In this document: positions 1 to 9,572 of the stretch, piece by piece
Layout of the letters: each line of letters begins with the position of its first letter
Position numbering within the stretch: position 1 is the stretch's first letter
Assembly: GCA_963802745.1 (NCBI GenBank)
Contig: CAWDKL010000011.1
Span: 19,290-83,289 of the forward strand
DNA: 64,000 bases
DNA from: JAJPKK01 sp963802745
GTDB taxonomy: Bacteria; Pseudomonadota; Alphaproteobacteria; Rhizobiales; Xanthobacteraceae
Reading direction: 5' to 3'
Notes under the pieces: generated by a model
What the model saw: only the letters and a program-made list of their open reading frames with translations
What the model was told of the DNA's origin: nothing
Database searches by the model: none
Made by a program: the position numbers and the translations under genes

Positions 1-671
1 GCCAGATGCACCTCTTTCACGAGCCCCACCGGCAGTGCATCGATAAATTTATAGGCGTCGAAACCATGGTTGGAGGCGTTCAGATAAAGGTTTTCGATGT
101 CGAGCAGCAAGCCGGCGCCGGTCTCGCCGCAGATCAGGTTGAGAAACGCGGCGTCGGACATGTCCGAGTCCGGCCATTCGAATAGATAGGAGATGTTCTC
201 AAGGAGAAACGGAACCGGTACGCGCGCCTGCACGGCCCGCACCTTGGTGATGATCGATTCCGCCACGGCCGCGGTCTTGGGCAGGGGCAGAAGGTTGCCG
301 AGGTCCCGGCCAGGTACGCGCGTGAAAGCGAGATGTTCGCTGTAAGCCGGCGCCTTCAGGCGTTCGACCACCGCCGCAACCCTGTCGAGGTACGCGAAAT
401 CGAGCGGCACGTCGGTGCCGATGGAGAGTCCCACGCCATGTGCGGTCAGCGGGATTCGGCCGACGAGATCGAAGATCGACGACGCAACCGGTTCCCCACC
501 GTGAATGCAATGGTCGATGGTGATCTCAAGGACGTCGAAATGTTGGAGGTTCCGGCGGGTCCAATCGCGGATGCCGGCTCGGTAGCCGATGCCGACGGCC
601 GGAGCCTGTCTGCGATGAGCCGTCATCGCATGGGCCGGCTGAAAAGCGTCCATGAATTCGCTCCGTCTCAT
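1..671 (-). CDS. DUF692 / MNIO-type protein, 3' end outside window
   Basis: About 223 N-terminal residues are visible on the minus strand; the gene runs off the left edge. Family-type motifs are visible in order: GIGYR near the start, TAHGVGLSIG, SEHLAFTR, LLENISY and LLLDIENLYLN. They match DUF692/UPF0276, the TIM-barrel family that includes the multinuclear iron oxidases MbnB and TglH, which modify Cys residues of RiPP precursors. The His, Glu and Asp in these motifs are the usual metal ligands. Start is ATG at 671, with an in-frame ATG at 653 as alternative. A secreted protease and a Cys-rich peptide lie within 2 kb but on the other strand, so a functional link is only suggestive. Family call is firm; substrate unknown. 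Confidence 0.82.
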   Translation of the reverse strand, partial: MRRSEFMDAFQPAHAMTAHRRQAPAVGIGYRAGIRDWTRRNLQHFDVLEITIDHCIHGGEPVASSIFDLVGRIPLTAHGVGLSIGTDVPLDFAYLDRVAAVVERLKAPAYSEHLAFTRVPGRDLGNLLPLPKTAAVAESIITKVRAVQARVPVPFLLENISYLFEWPDSDMSDAAFLNLICGETGAGLLLDIENLYLNASNHGFDAYKFIDALPVGLVKEVHL

Positions 672-1098
672 GTCAATCAGCGGAACTCAATCGAATCCTT
701 GACATTGATTAACATACCGCGAGCGACACGTCATTGGACCTTTGCGTTAGCCTGGATTTTTCAGACCTGCTCGGCCTGAACTGCCCGCGCACCCCTCTCG
801 GGTGATTTTCGGACGGTGGGAACACCCGCCTTGGGCCGGTTCGAAGAACCGCGGTGGTGAGGTTCGCGGACGGCAAGTCCCCGGCTCCACCACGTGTCAG
901 GCGGAACTGAAGCCATACCGAGATTGCGGTCAGGCGGAAGCGAACACGCCCTCGTCGGGGCAGCCGTGCAGCAAAAACGTTGACGGCACACAGGACAAAG
1001 CATACCTTAAACGGTACCGTTGGCGGGGTTCGCGCGCAACGCTTTACTCGGTCCCAGCCAACGTACATGCGTTGCCGGAAGACAGGGAAGAATTTAAA
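672..1098. other. intergenic region between divergent genes
   Basis: This stretch separates the leftward DUF692 gene from the rightward metallopeptidase and should hold both promoters. A TTGACA hexamer lies near 699, and a TTGACG followed by AT-rich sequence lies near 978. A 10-bp perfect palindrome, ACGGTACCGT, is at about 1013-1022. Open frames here lack family features and I take them as chance. Confidence 0.35.
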
Positions 1099-2094
1099 AT
1101 GGGCGGTACCTTTCACCATCTGCGCTTTTCAATCGCGCTCATTCTCCTCTTTTCGGCTGGAGCGTCTGCCTCTTGTGCTGCGGAAACGGTGCCGGATTGT
1201 GGGGGCCTCAGCGTTCGCTTCAATTTCAACGAGGATGTCGGCGGCAATGCCTATCCAGGTGTGCCGCCTCATCAGCAAGTCGAATTCAAGAAGAATTTTT
1301 GCGACGCAGTAACAGCAGTGACAAATTGGTTCATCGATAAGAGCTGGCTCGTTGCGGGCTCATCTCCGTTGCCGTCTTCCCCTACCGTCGGGTCCTATCG
1401 TCCCACGTCGCAATTGCAGATCTACGTAGGTATCCAGTACGATATTTCCCAATCGCTGGTTCCAGCTTGGATGGGCCAGCGAGGTCGTATGCAGTTTCCA
1501 TCGGTCGAAGCCGTCGCTGGCCAATCTGCCGCCGTGCACGAGCTTACCCATGTATTTTTCCCGAATGGGAACAGAATGTTGGCTGAGGGGCTCGCCGTCT
1601 ACTTGCAGCAAACCTACGTCGCCAAGGCAGGGCAAGCGCCGCAGCCGATCGACACGAACCCTGCCTTTCCAAATTACGGCGACGACCTGCACCTGGTGGC
1701 GTATCAATATACGTCTTGCCTAAGCGCACGCACATTTATCAACATCCGCCTCGACCAGATAGACTTGGCCAGTGTCGATAAGATCGCAACCCCAAATGAG
1801 CTCAGGCTGAGGGCTGGCCGGCAACTCAATGCTCTTTCAAACCCCAACTACGTAGTCGCCGGATCGTTTATCCGCTTCCTCATTGAGAGCTATGGAGATC
1901 ACTCCGAGACTGCTGACACCCGAATGAAGAAATTTCGCGAGCTGTATCTCAAGACGCCGCTCGTACCGTTCGAGCGCGAACCGGGGAAGGCGGACCGCTG
2001 GAGTGAGACGTATGGAATTCCCCTTCTAACTCTTCAAGATCAATGGAAGCAGTACCTTAAGGACCACTATAGTCAGTCCAACTGTGGAGAGTGA
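1099..2094 (+). CDS. secreted HEXXH metallopeptidase-like protein
   Basis: A 331-aa protein with an N-terminal signal peptide (hydrophobic stretch FSIALILLFSAGASA followed by Ser-Cys). A zincin motif HELTH, with a second acidic segment (NRMLAEGLAVYLQQ) just after it, fits a gluzincin-like zinc metallopeptidase, with the Glu of the AEGLA segment as likely third ligand. ATG at 1099 is preferred over longer in-frame options because the signal peptide begins there and a purine-rich GGGAAG precedes it. The C-terminal half (helical, with RFLIESYGDHSETAD-like text) resembles the tail of secreted peptidase MA-like proteins. The next gene on the same strand encodes a Cys-rich peptide; a role in its processing is speculation. 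Confidence 0.7.
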   Translation: MGGTFHHLRFSIALILLFSAGASASCAAETVPDCGGLSVRFNFNEDVGGNAYPGVPPHQQVEFKKNFCDAVTAVTNWFIDKSWLVAGSSPLPSSPTVGSYRPTSQLQIYVGIQYDISQSLVPAWMGQRGRMQFPSVEAVAGQSAAVHELTHVFFPNGNRMLAEGLAVYLQQTYVAKAGQAPQPIDTNPAFPNYGDDLHLVAYQYTSCLSARTFINIRLDQIDLASVDKIATPNELRLRAGRQLNALSNPNYVVAGSFIRFLIESYGDHSETADTRMKKFRELYLKTPLVPFEREPGKADRWSETYGIPLLTLQDQWKQYLKDHYSQSNCGE

Positions 2095-2588
2095 TGGCAG
2101 GGCGCTTGCCGATCGACGGCACACATCTCACAATATCGCGGTGGCTGTAAGACAACCACTTTTTAATCGGATTGGATTTCGGAACTCCCTTGTCGATTTC
2201 AAATCATTGGGTCATAAGGTTCTATCCAGCCTTTGACCTGCTGGAAGGAGCAGAAATACAGCCGGCGCACCGAACCGGTTTGCCGCTGCGCTGCCAGTCG
2301 CGACCGTGCCCTGGCGAACGCTCTCAGCACCGCGCTGGTCTATTGCGATTACCTCAATCACGAAGCGCGCCAACGCCGTTCCGGCAACCAGTCGTCAGCC
2401 GACGAACGGGGCAGAGACAACGGGGCAGAGGCTCAGTCTGCCGGTCAAACGCGCGAGCGTCACCCATCGTCCAGTACCGCTCGTCAGAAACAGAACCGAG
2501 CAAAAAGTTCTACCCAAACGAACCTGTCGTGTTAAGTTTGGGAGGTGCTAGAACGATGGATGCGAACTTTCACTTCAAGGAGGCAACA
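2095..2588 (+). other. intergenic region upstream of the Cys-Gly peptide
   Basis: An open frame runs through this stretch into the peptide gene, but its translation is low-complexity Arg/Ser/Ala with no family resemblance. Two Shine-Dalgarno-like sites lie at its end: GGGAGG about 10 nt before ATG 2556, and a better AAGGAGG 5 nt before ATG 2589. The second decides the start of the next gene. I see no convincing terminator. Confidence 0.35.
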
Positions 2589-2909
2589 ATGGGATTGATT
2601 GGACCAAAGTTCACACGGTCCGAATTGGAAAAATCCGGACATGACACCATGAAGGGTGATGGTCTCAAGGTCGGACTTCCGGGTGTCGCAGCCGACGCCA
2701 TGACGATGGACCCAAAGGCACATGAGACAAATCGCGAACTGGCGAAACAGATACAAGAATTGGTGGCAAAGATGAAGCCTATGGATGAGGGGGTACCGCG
2801 CTTTGTCCTGGCATGGAGAATGTATCCAAATGCCGACAGCAAGTATTGGGACGCTGCCGCCGGGGGTCACATTTGCGGCTGCGGCTGCGGCTGCCCGGTC
2901 ACCCAATAG
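2589..2909 (+). CDS. small peptide with C-terminal Cys-Gly ladder, RiPP-precursor-like
   Basis: A 106-aa protein in two parts. Residues 1-90 are charged and helix-prone and look like a leader. Residues 91-106 read AGGHICGCGCGCPVTQ, with Cys at 96, 98, 100 and 102 alternating with Gly. The Ala-Ala-Ala-Gly-Gly just before His94 resembles a double-glycine leader cleavage site. Start ATG 2589 was chosen for its strong AAGGAGG ribosome site; an upstream in-frame ATG at 2556 also has a weaker one. No signal peptide or membrane segment. A DUF692 gene lies 1.9 kb upstream on the other strand; that family modifies Cys residues of precursor peptides. A metal-binding small protein is an alternative. I do not recognise a named family. 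Confidence 0.6.
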   Translation: MGLIGPKFTRSELEKSGHDTMKGDGLKVGLPGVAADAMTMDPKAHETNRELAKQIQELVAKMKPMDEGVPRFVLAWRMYPNADSKYWDAAAGGHICGCGCGCPVTQ

Positions 2910-3024
2910 GCGGCGAGCCATTTCCTGCTAAATCGGTGTTTGGCTCCGTTGCCGGCGGGCACCGCCATAAGGCGGCCCCACCGGCTCGGGGCTTTCTGGT
3001 GCTCTCACCTTGGGCAACCACCAC

Positions 3025-4044
3025 ATGGCGCATCCGTCTTGCTTTCGGCGGCGTGATTTCATCCAGCGTTTCGGCACTTCAGTCGCCCTATCTTTACTTA
3101 GTGTAGCCTCGCTTTGTGCGTGCGCACAACGGCATGAATTGCCAACGATTGGGTTTCTCAGCAGCGCCTCGTCCGAGGCAATGAGCCCGTTTGTGACTGC
3201 GTTTCATTCTGGGCTGAACGAAGAAGGCTTCGCGGAAGGCCGCAATGTCGCGGTTGAGTATCGTTGGGCAGGTGGCCAGTATGATCGGTTGCCGGCGCTG
3301 GCGACCGAATTCGTCAACCGCAAGGTCGCGCTGATCGCAGCAACGGGAGGCATTGTCTCGGCGCGTGCGGCGCAGGCCAGCACATCGACAATTCCCATCC
3401 TCTTCGTAAGCGGATTTGACCCGGTTCGCGTCGGCCTTGTGATGAGCTTGAACCGGCCGGACCGCAACGCCACAGGCGTGAGCCTGTACTCGACCGAATT
3501 GATGGCAAAGCGTCTGGAGCTGCTGCGCGAACTGGTACCCACCATGGCCACGGTAGCACTTCTTCTCAATCCCGACAATTTGCTCGTTGGAGGCGTAGAG
3601 AAGGAAGACGTCGAGGCTGCGGCAAAGGCCGTCGGATTGCGCGTTGTTATTGTTCAGGCGCGCACCGAAAATGAGCTTGGAACTGCTTTTTCCACTGCCG
3701 TCGAACAGCATGGCGAGGCAATCCTGGTCAGCGCCGATCCGTTCTTCACGAGCAAGCGGGTTCAGCTCGTCGCGCTTGCAGTGCGCCACGAAATGCCCGC
3801 CGGCTACCCATGGCGAGAATACGTGGATGCTGGTGGCTTGATGAGCTACGGGCCCGACATTACGGACTCCTATCGTCAAATCGGACAATATGCGGGCCGG
3901 ATCCTCAAAGGCGCGACCCCGAACGAGTTGCCGGTACAGCTGCCGACCAGGTTCAAATTGACGATCAATCGCAAGACCGCCGACGGGTTACGGCTTGCCG
4001 TGCCGCGCATTCTCATCATCGGTGCAGATCAGATCATCGAGTAG
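3025..4044 (+). CDS. ABC transporter substrate-binding protein (TrpX-like, PF04392)
   Basis: A 339-aa periplasmic binding protein. It opens with a twin-arginine-like RRRDFIQ and a hydrophobic segment ending LSVASLCAC, so it is exported, possibly as a lipoprotein. The mature part starts PTIGFLSSASSEA and runs through GLNEEGFAEGRNVAVEYRWA, GGIVSARAAQ and ATGVSLYSTELMAKRLELL, the usual text of the ABC_sub_bind family that is expanded in Bradyrhizobium. ATG 3025 is preferred over TTG 3010. No permease or ATPase gene is adjacent, as is common for orphan members. Ligand unknown; family members bind aromatic amino acids or related small molecules. Confidence 0.85.
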   Translation: MAHPSCFRRRDFIQRFGTSVALSLLSVASLCACAQRHELPTIGFLSSASSEAMSPFVTAFHSGLNEEGFAEGRNVAVEYRWAGGQYDRLPALATEFVNRKVALIAATGGIVSARAAQASTSTIPILFVSGFDPVRVGLVMSLNRPDRNATGVSLYSTELMAKRLELLRELVPTMATVALLLNPDNLLVGGVEKEDVEAAAKAVGLRVVIVQARTENELGTAFSTAVEQHGEAILVSADPFFTSKRVQLVALAVRHEMPAGYPWREYVDAGGLMSYGPDITDSYRQIGQYAGRILKGATPNELPVQLPTRFKLTINRKTADGLRLAVPRILIIGADQIIE

Positions 4045-4568
4045 ATACTTGCGGCGAAGTTGGCGCGGATGAACAGTTGACGGCAGCCGCGGAACGGCGC
4101 AATGGGGCCAAGCTCACGCGAGTGCCGGACAAACCACTCATCATGCTATCCGCTCAGGTGTCGCCGGTGCGAGAACCCAGAGGAGTCCAATGTCGAGTTC
4201 CGACCTAAGTTCGAGCGGCTGGCGCGGCGTCCCGGAGGGCCCGCTTCTTCGCGCGACCATGGCCGGATCGTTTGATCGAACTTGGATTTCAATTGGGTTA
4301 TGACAACAACAGCCCGCTTCGTGGCAAGGTGCGGCCGACCCGCGCGTTTCGCTCGACTATCGGTTCGGTCAAATCTGAAACGTGCACTCACTTTTTTGCT
4401 GGCTAAGCGGAGCCGATTGGTGACAGCTTATGCGTCTCTTTGTTTCGTCGCGATCGACAGAGTAATTTCTTATCCGACTTGTCCACTTCCCAGATACCTT
4501 GGAATCGTCGAAGCCCATTTTCGGTCATTCCCTCGGGTCAAGGGCGGCCGCCGGCCGGCGATGTTCGG
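4045..4568 (+). other. intergenic region
   Basis: No supported gene. Short open frames on both strands lack recognisable features. The end of this stretch should hold the promoter of the histidine kinase. Confidence 0.3.
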
Positions 4569-6949
4569 ATGAAATTAAGATTAGGCCACGTCAATGCGGC
4601 GATCGGAAGAGACGCGCCACGCGAGATTCGCGGACGGCTGTTTCGGAAATATGTTGCGCTGTTCGTTGCGGTGGTATGTGCGGCGCTGGTCGCAAACGGA
4701 GTCTTTGAAATCTGGTTCGATGTTAATGAGAAGAAAGCTTTGCTCGTTCGTATCCAGCGCCAACAGGCGGAAGCCGCGGCATTGCGAATAAGTCAGTTCA
4801 TCAAGGAAATTCATGGTCAGCTGGCGTGGGCGACACAGCTGCCATGGAGTACGGAAAACCTTGAGGAATGGCGCTTCGACGTGGTCCGTCTGCTGCGCCA
4901 GGTGCCGGCCATCACGGAGGTTACGCAGCTTGATGCGTCGGGCCAGGCGCAAGCTTACATGTCTCGGCTTGCCGCGGATACGTTCGGCGGCCATGAGGAT
5001 CACGCGGCGGACCCTGCTTTTGTCGGCGCCGTCGCCAACAAAACATATTACGGACCCGTCAGATTCGTTCGCGCGTCCGAACCATACATGACATTGGCAA
5101 TGGCCGGCATTATTCGCGAATACGGCGTTATCCTCGCCGAGGTCAACCTCAAGTTCATCTGGGACGTAGTGAGGGACATCAGAGTCGGCAGGACCGGGCG
5201 GGCCTTCGTGGTGGATCCCGGCGGCCGACTGATCGCGCATCCGGAGATCAATTTAGTGCTGCGCGACACCGACATGTCCAACCTTGCCCAGGTTCGGGCG
5301 GCATTGGCTGAGCCGGCGCCTGGATCGCCGAGCTTTGCGGGAGCGGACGAGCCGCCGCCCATGGTGGCCGAGGACATCGAAGGGCGTCAGGTATTGAGCG
5401 TGCATGCGAACATCGATCCGCTCGGCTGGCGGGTCTTCATCGAGCTGCCGCGGTCCGAGGCCTATGCCTCGATCTACCAATCGCTGTGGCGATCGGGCGA
5501 CATTCTGCTCGCCGCACTAATCCTTTCCGTATTGGCGGGTCTCTATCTCGCCCGGCGCCTGATGACCCCGATCCGCGGGCTGCAGCGCGGCGCCGCGCTG
5601 ATCGGTCAGGGCAACCTCACCCACCGCATCGCGATCGACACCGGCGACGAACTGGAGCAACTCGGACACCAGTTCAACGCGATGGCCGACCAGCTGCAGG
5701 ATTCCTATGCGAACCTCGAGCGCAAGGTCGAGGAGCGCACGCATCAGCTCGCCTTAGCCAATCAGACGCTCGAATTGGTCAACCGGCAACTCGAAAGCGC
5801 CAATCAGGCCAAATCCCGCTTCCTGGCCAATGCCGCCCACGATCTGCGCCAGCCGTTGCACGCCTTGGGACTATTCATCGGGGAATTGCCCACCGTCGAG
5901 ACGGCGGCCGCGCGGGAGCACATCGTCGCGCGGATCGATACCGCCATCGCCATCATGAATGAACAGTTCAAGGCGCTGCTCGATATTTCCAAGCTCGATG
6001 CCGGCGCTCTGAAACCGGACATCGCCGATCTGCCGGTCATGAAACTGTTCGAACGGATCCAAAATACGTTCGCCGGAACCGCCAAGGAACGCGGGCTGGA
6101 ATTTCGCGTCGTCCCGAGCACGGCTTGGGTGAGCAGCGACCGCTTGCTGCTGGAGCAGCTGCTGCTGAATCTGGTGTCCAACGCGGTGCGCTACACCAGC
6201 CGCGGCGGCGTGCTGGTCGGCTGCCGCAGGGGACGCGCACCATATCCGGATAGAGGTATGGGATACCGGTCCTGGAATTCCCGAGGATCAACGCAAGAAG
6301 ATTTTCGAAGAATTCTACCGGCTCGGCGACCACAAGAACGAGCGCAAGGCCGGCGGCTTCGGTCTCGGCCTCGCCATCGTGGATCGGCTGTGCCGCCTGC
6401 TCGGCCATTCTCTCACACTTTTCTCCACGATTGGACGCGGCTCCTGCTTTGCCGTGACGGTCCCGCAGGGCGCCCCCCGCGCACAAGCCGCCGCGGCGCC
6501 GGCCCCGGCGATCGCGCCGCTCGACCGCCTGGCCGGCAAACTCATCGTCGTGATCGATGACGATGCGCTTATCCTCGACGCCACGACGGGGCTCTTGCGC
6601 AATTGGGGATGCAGGGTCGTGGGGGCGCCATCGGCCGCCGAGGCCCTCGCCGAACTGGATCGCGAACGATCGACCCGATCTCATCGTCGCCGATGCGCAC
6701 TTGGCCGGCCAAACCACCGGAATCGATGCGATCGAATTGCTGCGTGGCGCGTTCGCCGCTCCAATTCCGGCTTTTGTCATGAGTGGAGATGTTAGCGAGC
6801 AGCTGCAACAGGACGTGCAGAAGCGCGGTTACGCCTTGCTGCACAAACCGGTCGATCCGATGCGGCTGCGGACGACGTTGAACCGTCTGCTGGGAAGGCG
6901 ACCGGCCGGCGCGGAAAAAGCCCAGGCGGGCAGCCTCGGCAGGCCGTAG
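4569..6949 (+). pseudogene. hybrid sensor histidine kinase, interrupted by two +1 frameshifts
   Basis: Reading across three frames gives one protein: membrane segment (YVALFVAVVCAALVANGVF), a periplasmic sensor of about 260 aa, a second membrane segment (LLAALILSVLAGLYL), HAMP, a short coiled coil, HisKA with NAAHDLRQPLHAL, HATPase_c (N-box NLVSNAVRY, then WDTGPGIP and GFGLGLAIV) and a C-terminal receiver (VVIDDDALIL, phospho-Asp in LIVADAHLAG, Lys in LLHKPVDP). The frame changes near 6228-6235, in a run of four G where three would restore it, and near 6660-6665, where one extra base shifts LDRE into NDRPDLIVAD. Either a decaying gene or two consensus errors; the second seems likelier given the same pattern elsewhere. 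ATG 4569 precedes MKLRLGHVN. A HisKA-receiver protein and a NarL regulator follow. Confidence 0.8.
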
Positions 6950-7453
6950 GATTGCTTCGGATTTCCGATTTCATCGCCGCCCACCCCCGCGGCCATGCGA
7001 GCCGCAACCGGCGCCCAGCCGTTTCACCCAACGGTCCGGTATCGTCCGCATACTCGTTCCCGAGACCGGTTCCGGCGGTCTTCCATTTCCTCCATCCACC
7101 GGCCTCTGATCTGAAGCGGCGCCCGCGGTGATGGCGAACACGCTGCCGCAGTCCCGGCGTGGCTACCGGTGCAAACTCCAACTCCGCGTCCTAAGACTGA
7201 AGTATGCCCGCGGCATTTACACGCGACAGGGTTTATCTCTCTGAAAAATCGTGGGTTTCTGGAATCTATCCGGCGTGATTCGGCGGACCTGCCAAGACCT
7301 ATGGACGATTCCAATCGCGCCGGCGGCCGATCAAAATATATGGAAGGCTGGCAAGGGCACGGTTGGCGAGATCGGCAGCCCTCGATGCACGCCGGACGCT
7401 TCCCCGTTAGAACCGAACCTGGTCGGGCGCGGAGCCAACAAGGACCCCTCCAA
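6950..7453 (+). other. intergenic region between two signalling genes
   Basis: An open frame of the next gene extends back to 7169, but its translation (rich in Arg, Gly and Pro) has no domain similarity and no good ribosome site. The AAGGA about 10 nt before ATG 7454 supports a start there instead. I see no other feature. Confidence 0.3.
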
Positions 7454-8164
7454 ATGACCACGCGCGCAATGGACTTGGCAGGGTGCGGCTTCGATCTTCC
7501 CGATTGCGTTCGGTCACACTTTGAAACGGCAAGTCATGATCTGCGGCAGCCGCTTCATGCCCTGGCTTTGTTTGCAAGCCAGTTGCAAGGCAGTGCGCCA
7601 GGCGGCGAGTGTCATCATCTTGCCGTGAAAATCGAGGCGGCCGTCACGGCACTGACGGAACGCTTCGATCGACTGTTCGACATGTTTCAGAGCGGCTGCG
7701 GCGCGTCGCATGGTGATGAAGAGCAGGAAGCCAACGACGGGCGCGAGGAGCCGCGTGCTGATGTGCCGCTCGAACCAACGGTAGGCAAACTTGTCATGGT
7801 AATCGACGACGAGCCACTGGTGCTGGACAGCACCTGCTCGTTGCTGCGCAGCTGGGGTTGCGAGGTGATCGGCGGTCATTCGGCTGAGGCGACTCTGGCC
7901 GCCCTTGCGCAAACGGTACGAATGCCCGACCTCATCATCTGCGACTTTTGCCTGTCGGCCGACGCCACCGGAATTATCGAGATTGCAAAAATCCGCAGCG
8001 CTTTTCAGGCCAGTATTCCTGCCGTGCTGGTCAGTGGCGATTACCGGAACGAGGTAATGCGGCAAGCGCACGGCAACGGCGTTGAACTGGTACGGAAGCC
8101 AGCCGCGCCCATGGTGCTGCGAACCGTTATAAACCGAAAATTGAAAACATCGCCTCGGCGTTGA
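7454..8164 (+). CDS. HisKA-receiver protein lacking a kinase ATPase domain
   Basis: A 236-aa protein. The N-terminus carries an H-box, ASHDLRQPLHALALF, with the phospho-acceptor His at about residue 28. It is very similar to the H-box of the hybrid kinase 1.6 kb upstream. After about 60 residues of dimerisation helix and a charged linker comes a receiver domain: MVIDDEPLVLDS, phospho-Asp in LIICDFCLSADATG, and VRKPAAP near the end. The HATPase_c domain is completely absent, with no frameshift or stop to explain it. It could serve as a phosphorelay partner or decoy for the upstream kinase, or be a deletion derivative of a hybrid kinase. Longer starts are possible in frame but unsupported. Confidence 0.7.
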   Translation: MTTRAMDLAGCGFDLPDCVRSHFETASHDLRQPLHALALFASQLQGSAPGGECHHLAVKIEAAVTALTERFDRLFDMFQSGCGASHGDEEQEANDGREEPRADVPLEPTVGKLVMVIDDEPLVLDSTCSLLRSWGCEVIGGHSAEATLAALAQTVRMPDLIICDFCLSADATGIIEIAKIRSAFQASIPAVLVSGDYRNEVMRQAHGNGVELVRKPAAPMVLRTVINRKLKTSPRR

Positions 8165-8418
8165 TAATTCAAGGCCATATTGGGTGTCGAAATAGGGCCA
8201 TCGTATGCGCAGGCGATCCTTCGTGGGGACAAGCGGCTGCGTCGGCATCGAATCCCGCGCCCCGGCGCGTTTGCTATGCTGACCCAATCGCCCCCGGCTT
8301 CAACCGTGCAAGGCCGGACCGCACTGCCGTTCGCTCGATCAATGCCGGCGGTCGATCAAGGGACGCTACGGCGGTAAAACAATTGCCGTGTCTTCGACCG
8401 GAAAAATCCGGATTGCAA

Positions 8419-9099
8419 TCATGATTTCGGCACCTTCGGCAATTTCCAATTCATCTCTCTTGCGGCAATGACTGCCTCCACGCGATTGGACACTTCCAAC
8501 GCTTTGAGAATGGCGGTCACGTGATTCTTCACCGTCGGCTCTGCCAGATCGAGGACACGGCAAATCGCCTTGTTGGACATGCCCTCCATGATCAAGGCGA
8601 GTACATCGATCTGCCGCGCGGTCAGCCCGACATCCTCCGGCTTGGTGCCCGCCGGCAGGCAAGTCGCCTGTGTCTCGGCCGGCCGGGCCGCCGCTGGCTC
8701 ATCGCGATTGAGGATCTCGGGTGGAATGTAGACTCCGCCGTCCAGGATCAGCCGCAGCGCATTAAGCATCACCTGGCGCTGGCCCGCTTTTGGAATGAAG
8801 CCCATCACGCCGAGGTCGAGCGCCCGCACAACACTCGCTCGGTCGTGCTGCGCCGACATGACCACGACAGGCAGGGCCTTGTAATGCTCGCTCAGTTTCT
8901 CAAGCAGGCCAAATCCGTCGCAGTCCGGCAAGTTGAGGTCGAGCACGATCAAATCAAGGTCCGCGTTCGCCTCGATAATGCGCGTTGCTTCGCCGCCGCC
9001 GGCCGCCTCCAAGATCGTCAGGTCTTTTTCCAGCTCCTGGAAGACGCCCCGCAAAGCCTCGCAAATCAGCACATGATCATCGACCACCAGTATTTTCAC
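8419..9099 (-). CDS. NarL/FixJ-type response regulator
   Basis: A 226-aa regulator. The receiver (KILVVDDHVLICEALRG, phospho-Asp in LIVLDLNLPDCDGFGLL, Thr/Ser-equivalent VVMSAQHD, Lys in GFIPKAG) is followed by a LuxR-type helix-turn-helix (LTARQIDVLALIMEGMSNK, then EPTVKNHVTAILKAL). The start is GTG 9099, giving VKILVVDDH, preceded by GAAGGGG at good distance; longer in-frame starts add sequence unrelated to the family. It faces the HisKA-receiver gene convergently and is probably the output of the kinase system just to the left. Target genes unknown. Confidence 0.87.
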   Translation of the reverse strand: MKILVVDDHVLICEALRGVFQELEKDLTILEAAGGGEATRIIEANADLDLIVLDLNLPDCDGFGLLEKLSEHYKALPVVVMSAQHDRASVVRALDLGVMGFIPKAGQRQVMLNALRLILDGGVYIPPEILNRDEPAAARPAETQATCLPAGTKPEDVGLTARQIDVLALIMEGMSNKAICRVLDLAEPTVKNHVTAILKALEVSNRVEAVIAAREMNWKLPKVPKS

Positions 9100-9572
9100 G
9101 TCTGCGATCCCCTTCGTGAGCGCCGCAAAGGTACCACATGTCTGCGACCCAAGCACCCTGATCGCCCACCGCGGGCTCTTGCGGCCGTTCTCTGAGTACG
9201 AGAGAAGGCCGTACAAGGCGAAGACCGCTTTCATCATGCCGGGGTTGGCATGCATTGCGGATCGCGGCGCGACACGATCACCTTTCCTCCAAGCTCGGGA
9301 GAATCGGCCTCGGCAAGACTTAAGTACCAATACCGAGGATTGCGGATACACTGGTCCATTATGCAGGAAACCGCCAATTACAGCCATTTCTCGATGCCCG
9401 GGCTGAGCAGCAGATGAAGGGGCCAGTACTTCGGACGGATTTTCGCGCCCCAATGCTGCAGGCAAATTCCCCACGTCGGATGATGGAGACACCGCCATGG
9501 CCGCGATGCCATCGGGGCTCCATCGCTGATTTGGTCGGTTGGGCCGCAACGCCGGCCCCGAGGGGACATGCC
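9100..9572. other. intergenic region between divergent genes
   Basis: It should hold the promoters of the leftward response regulator and the rightward beta-lactamase-fold gene. Overlapping open frames on both strands show no family features. No repeat or hairpin stands out. Confidence 0.3.

Noticed and set aside
2233..2535. 100-codon frame upstream of the Cys-Gly peptide as a separate gene
   Set aside because: Low-complexity Arg/Ser/Ala text, no good ribosome site, and it ends where the stronger gene start region begins.
4146..4391. Small minus-strand frame between the binding protein and the histidine kinase
   Set aside because: Arg-rich chance frame with no ribosome site and no recognisable features.
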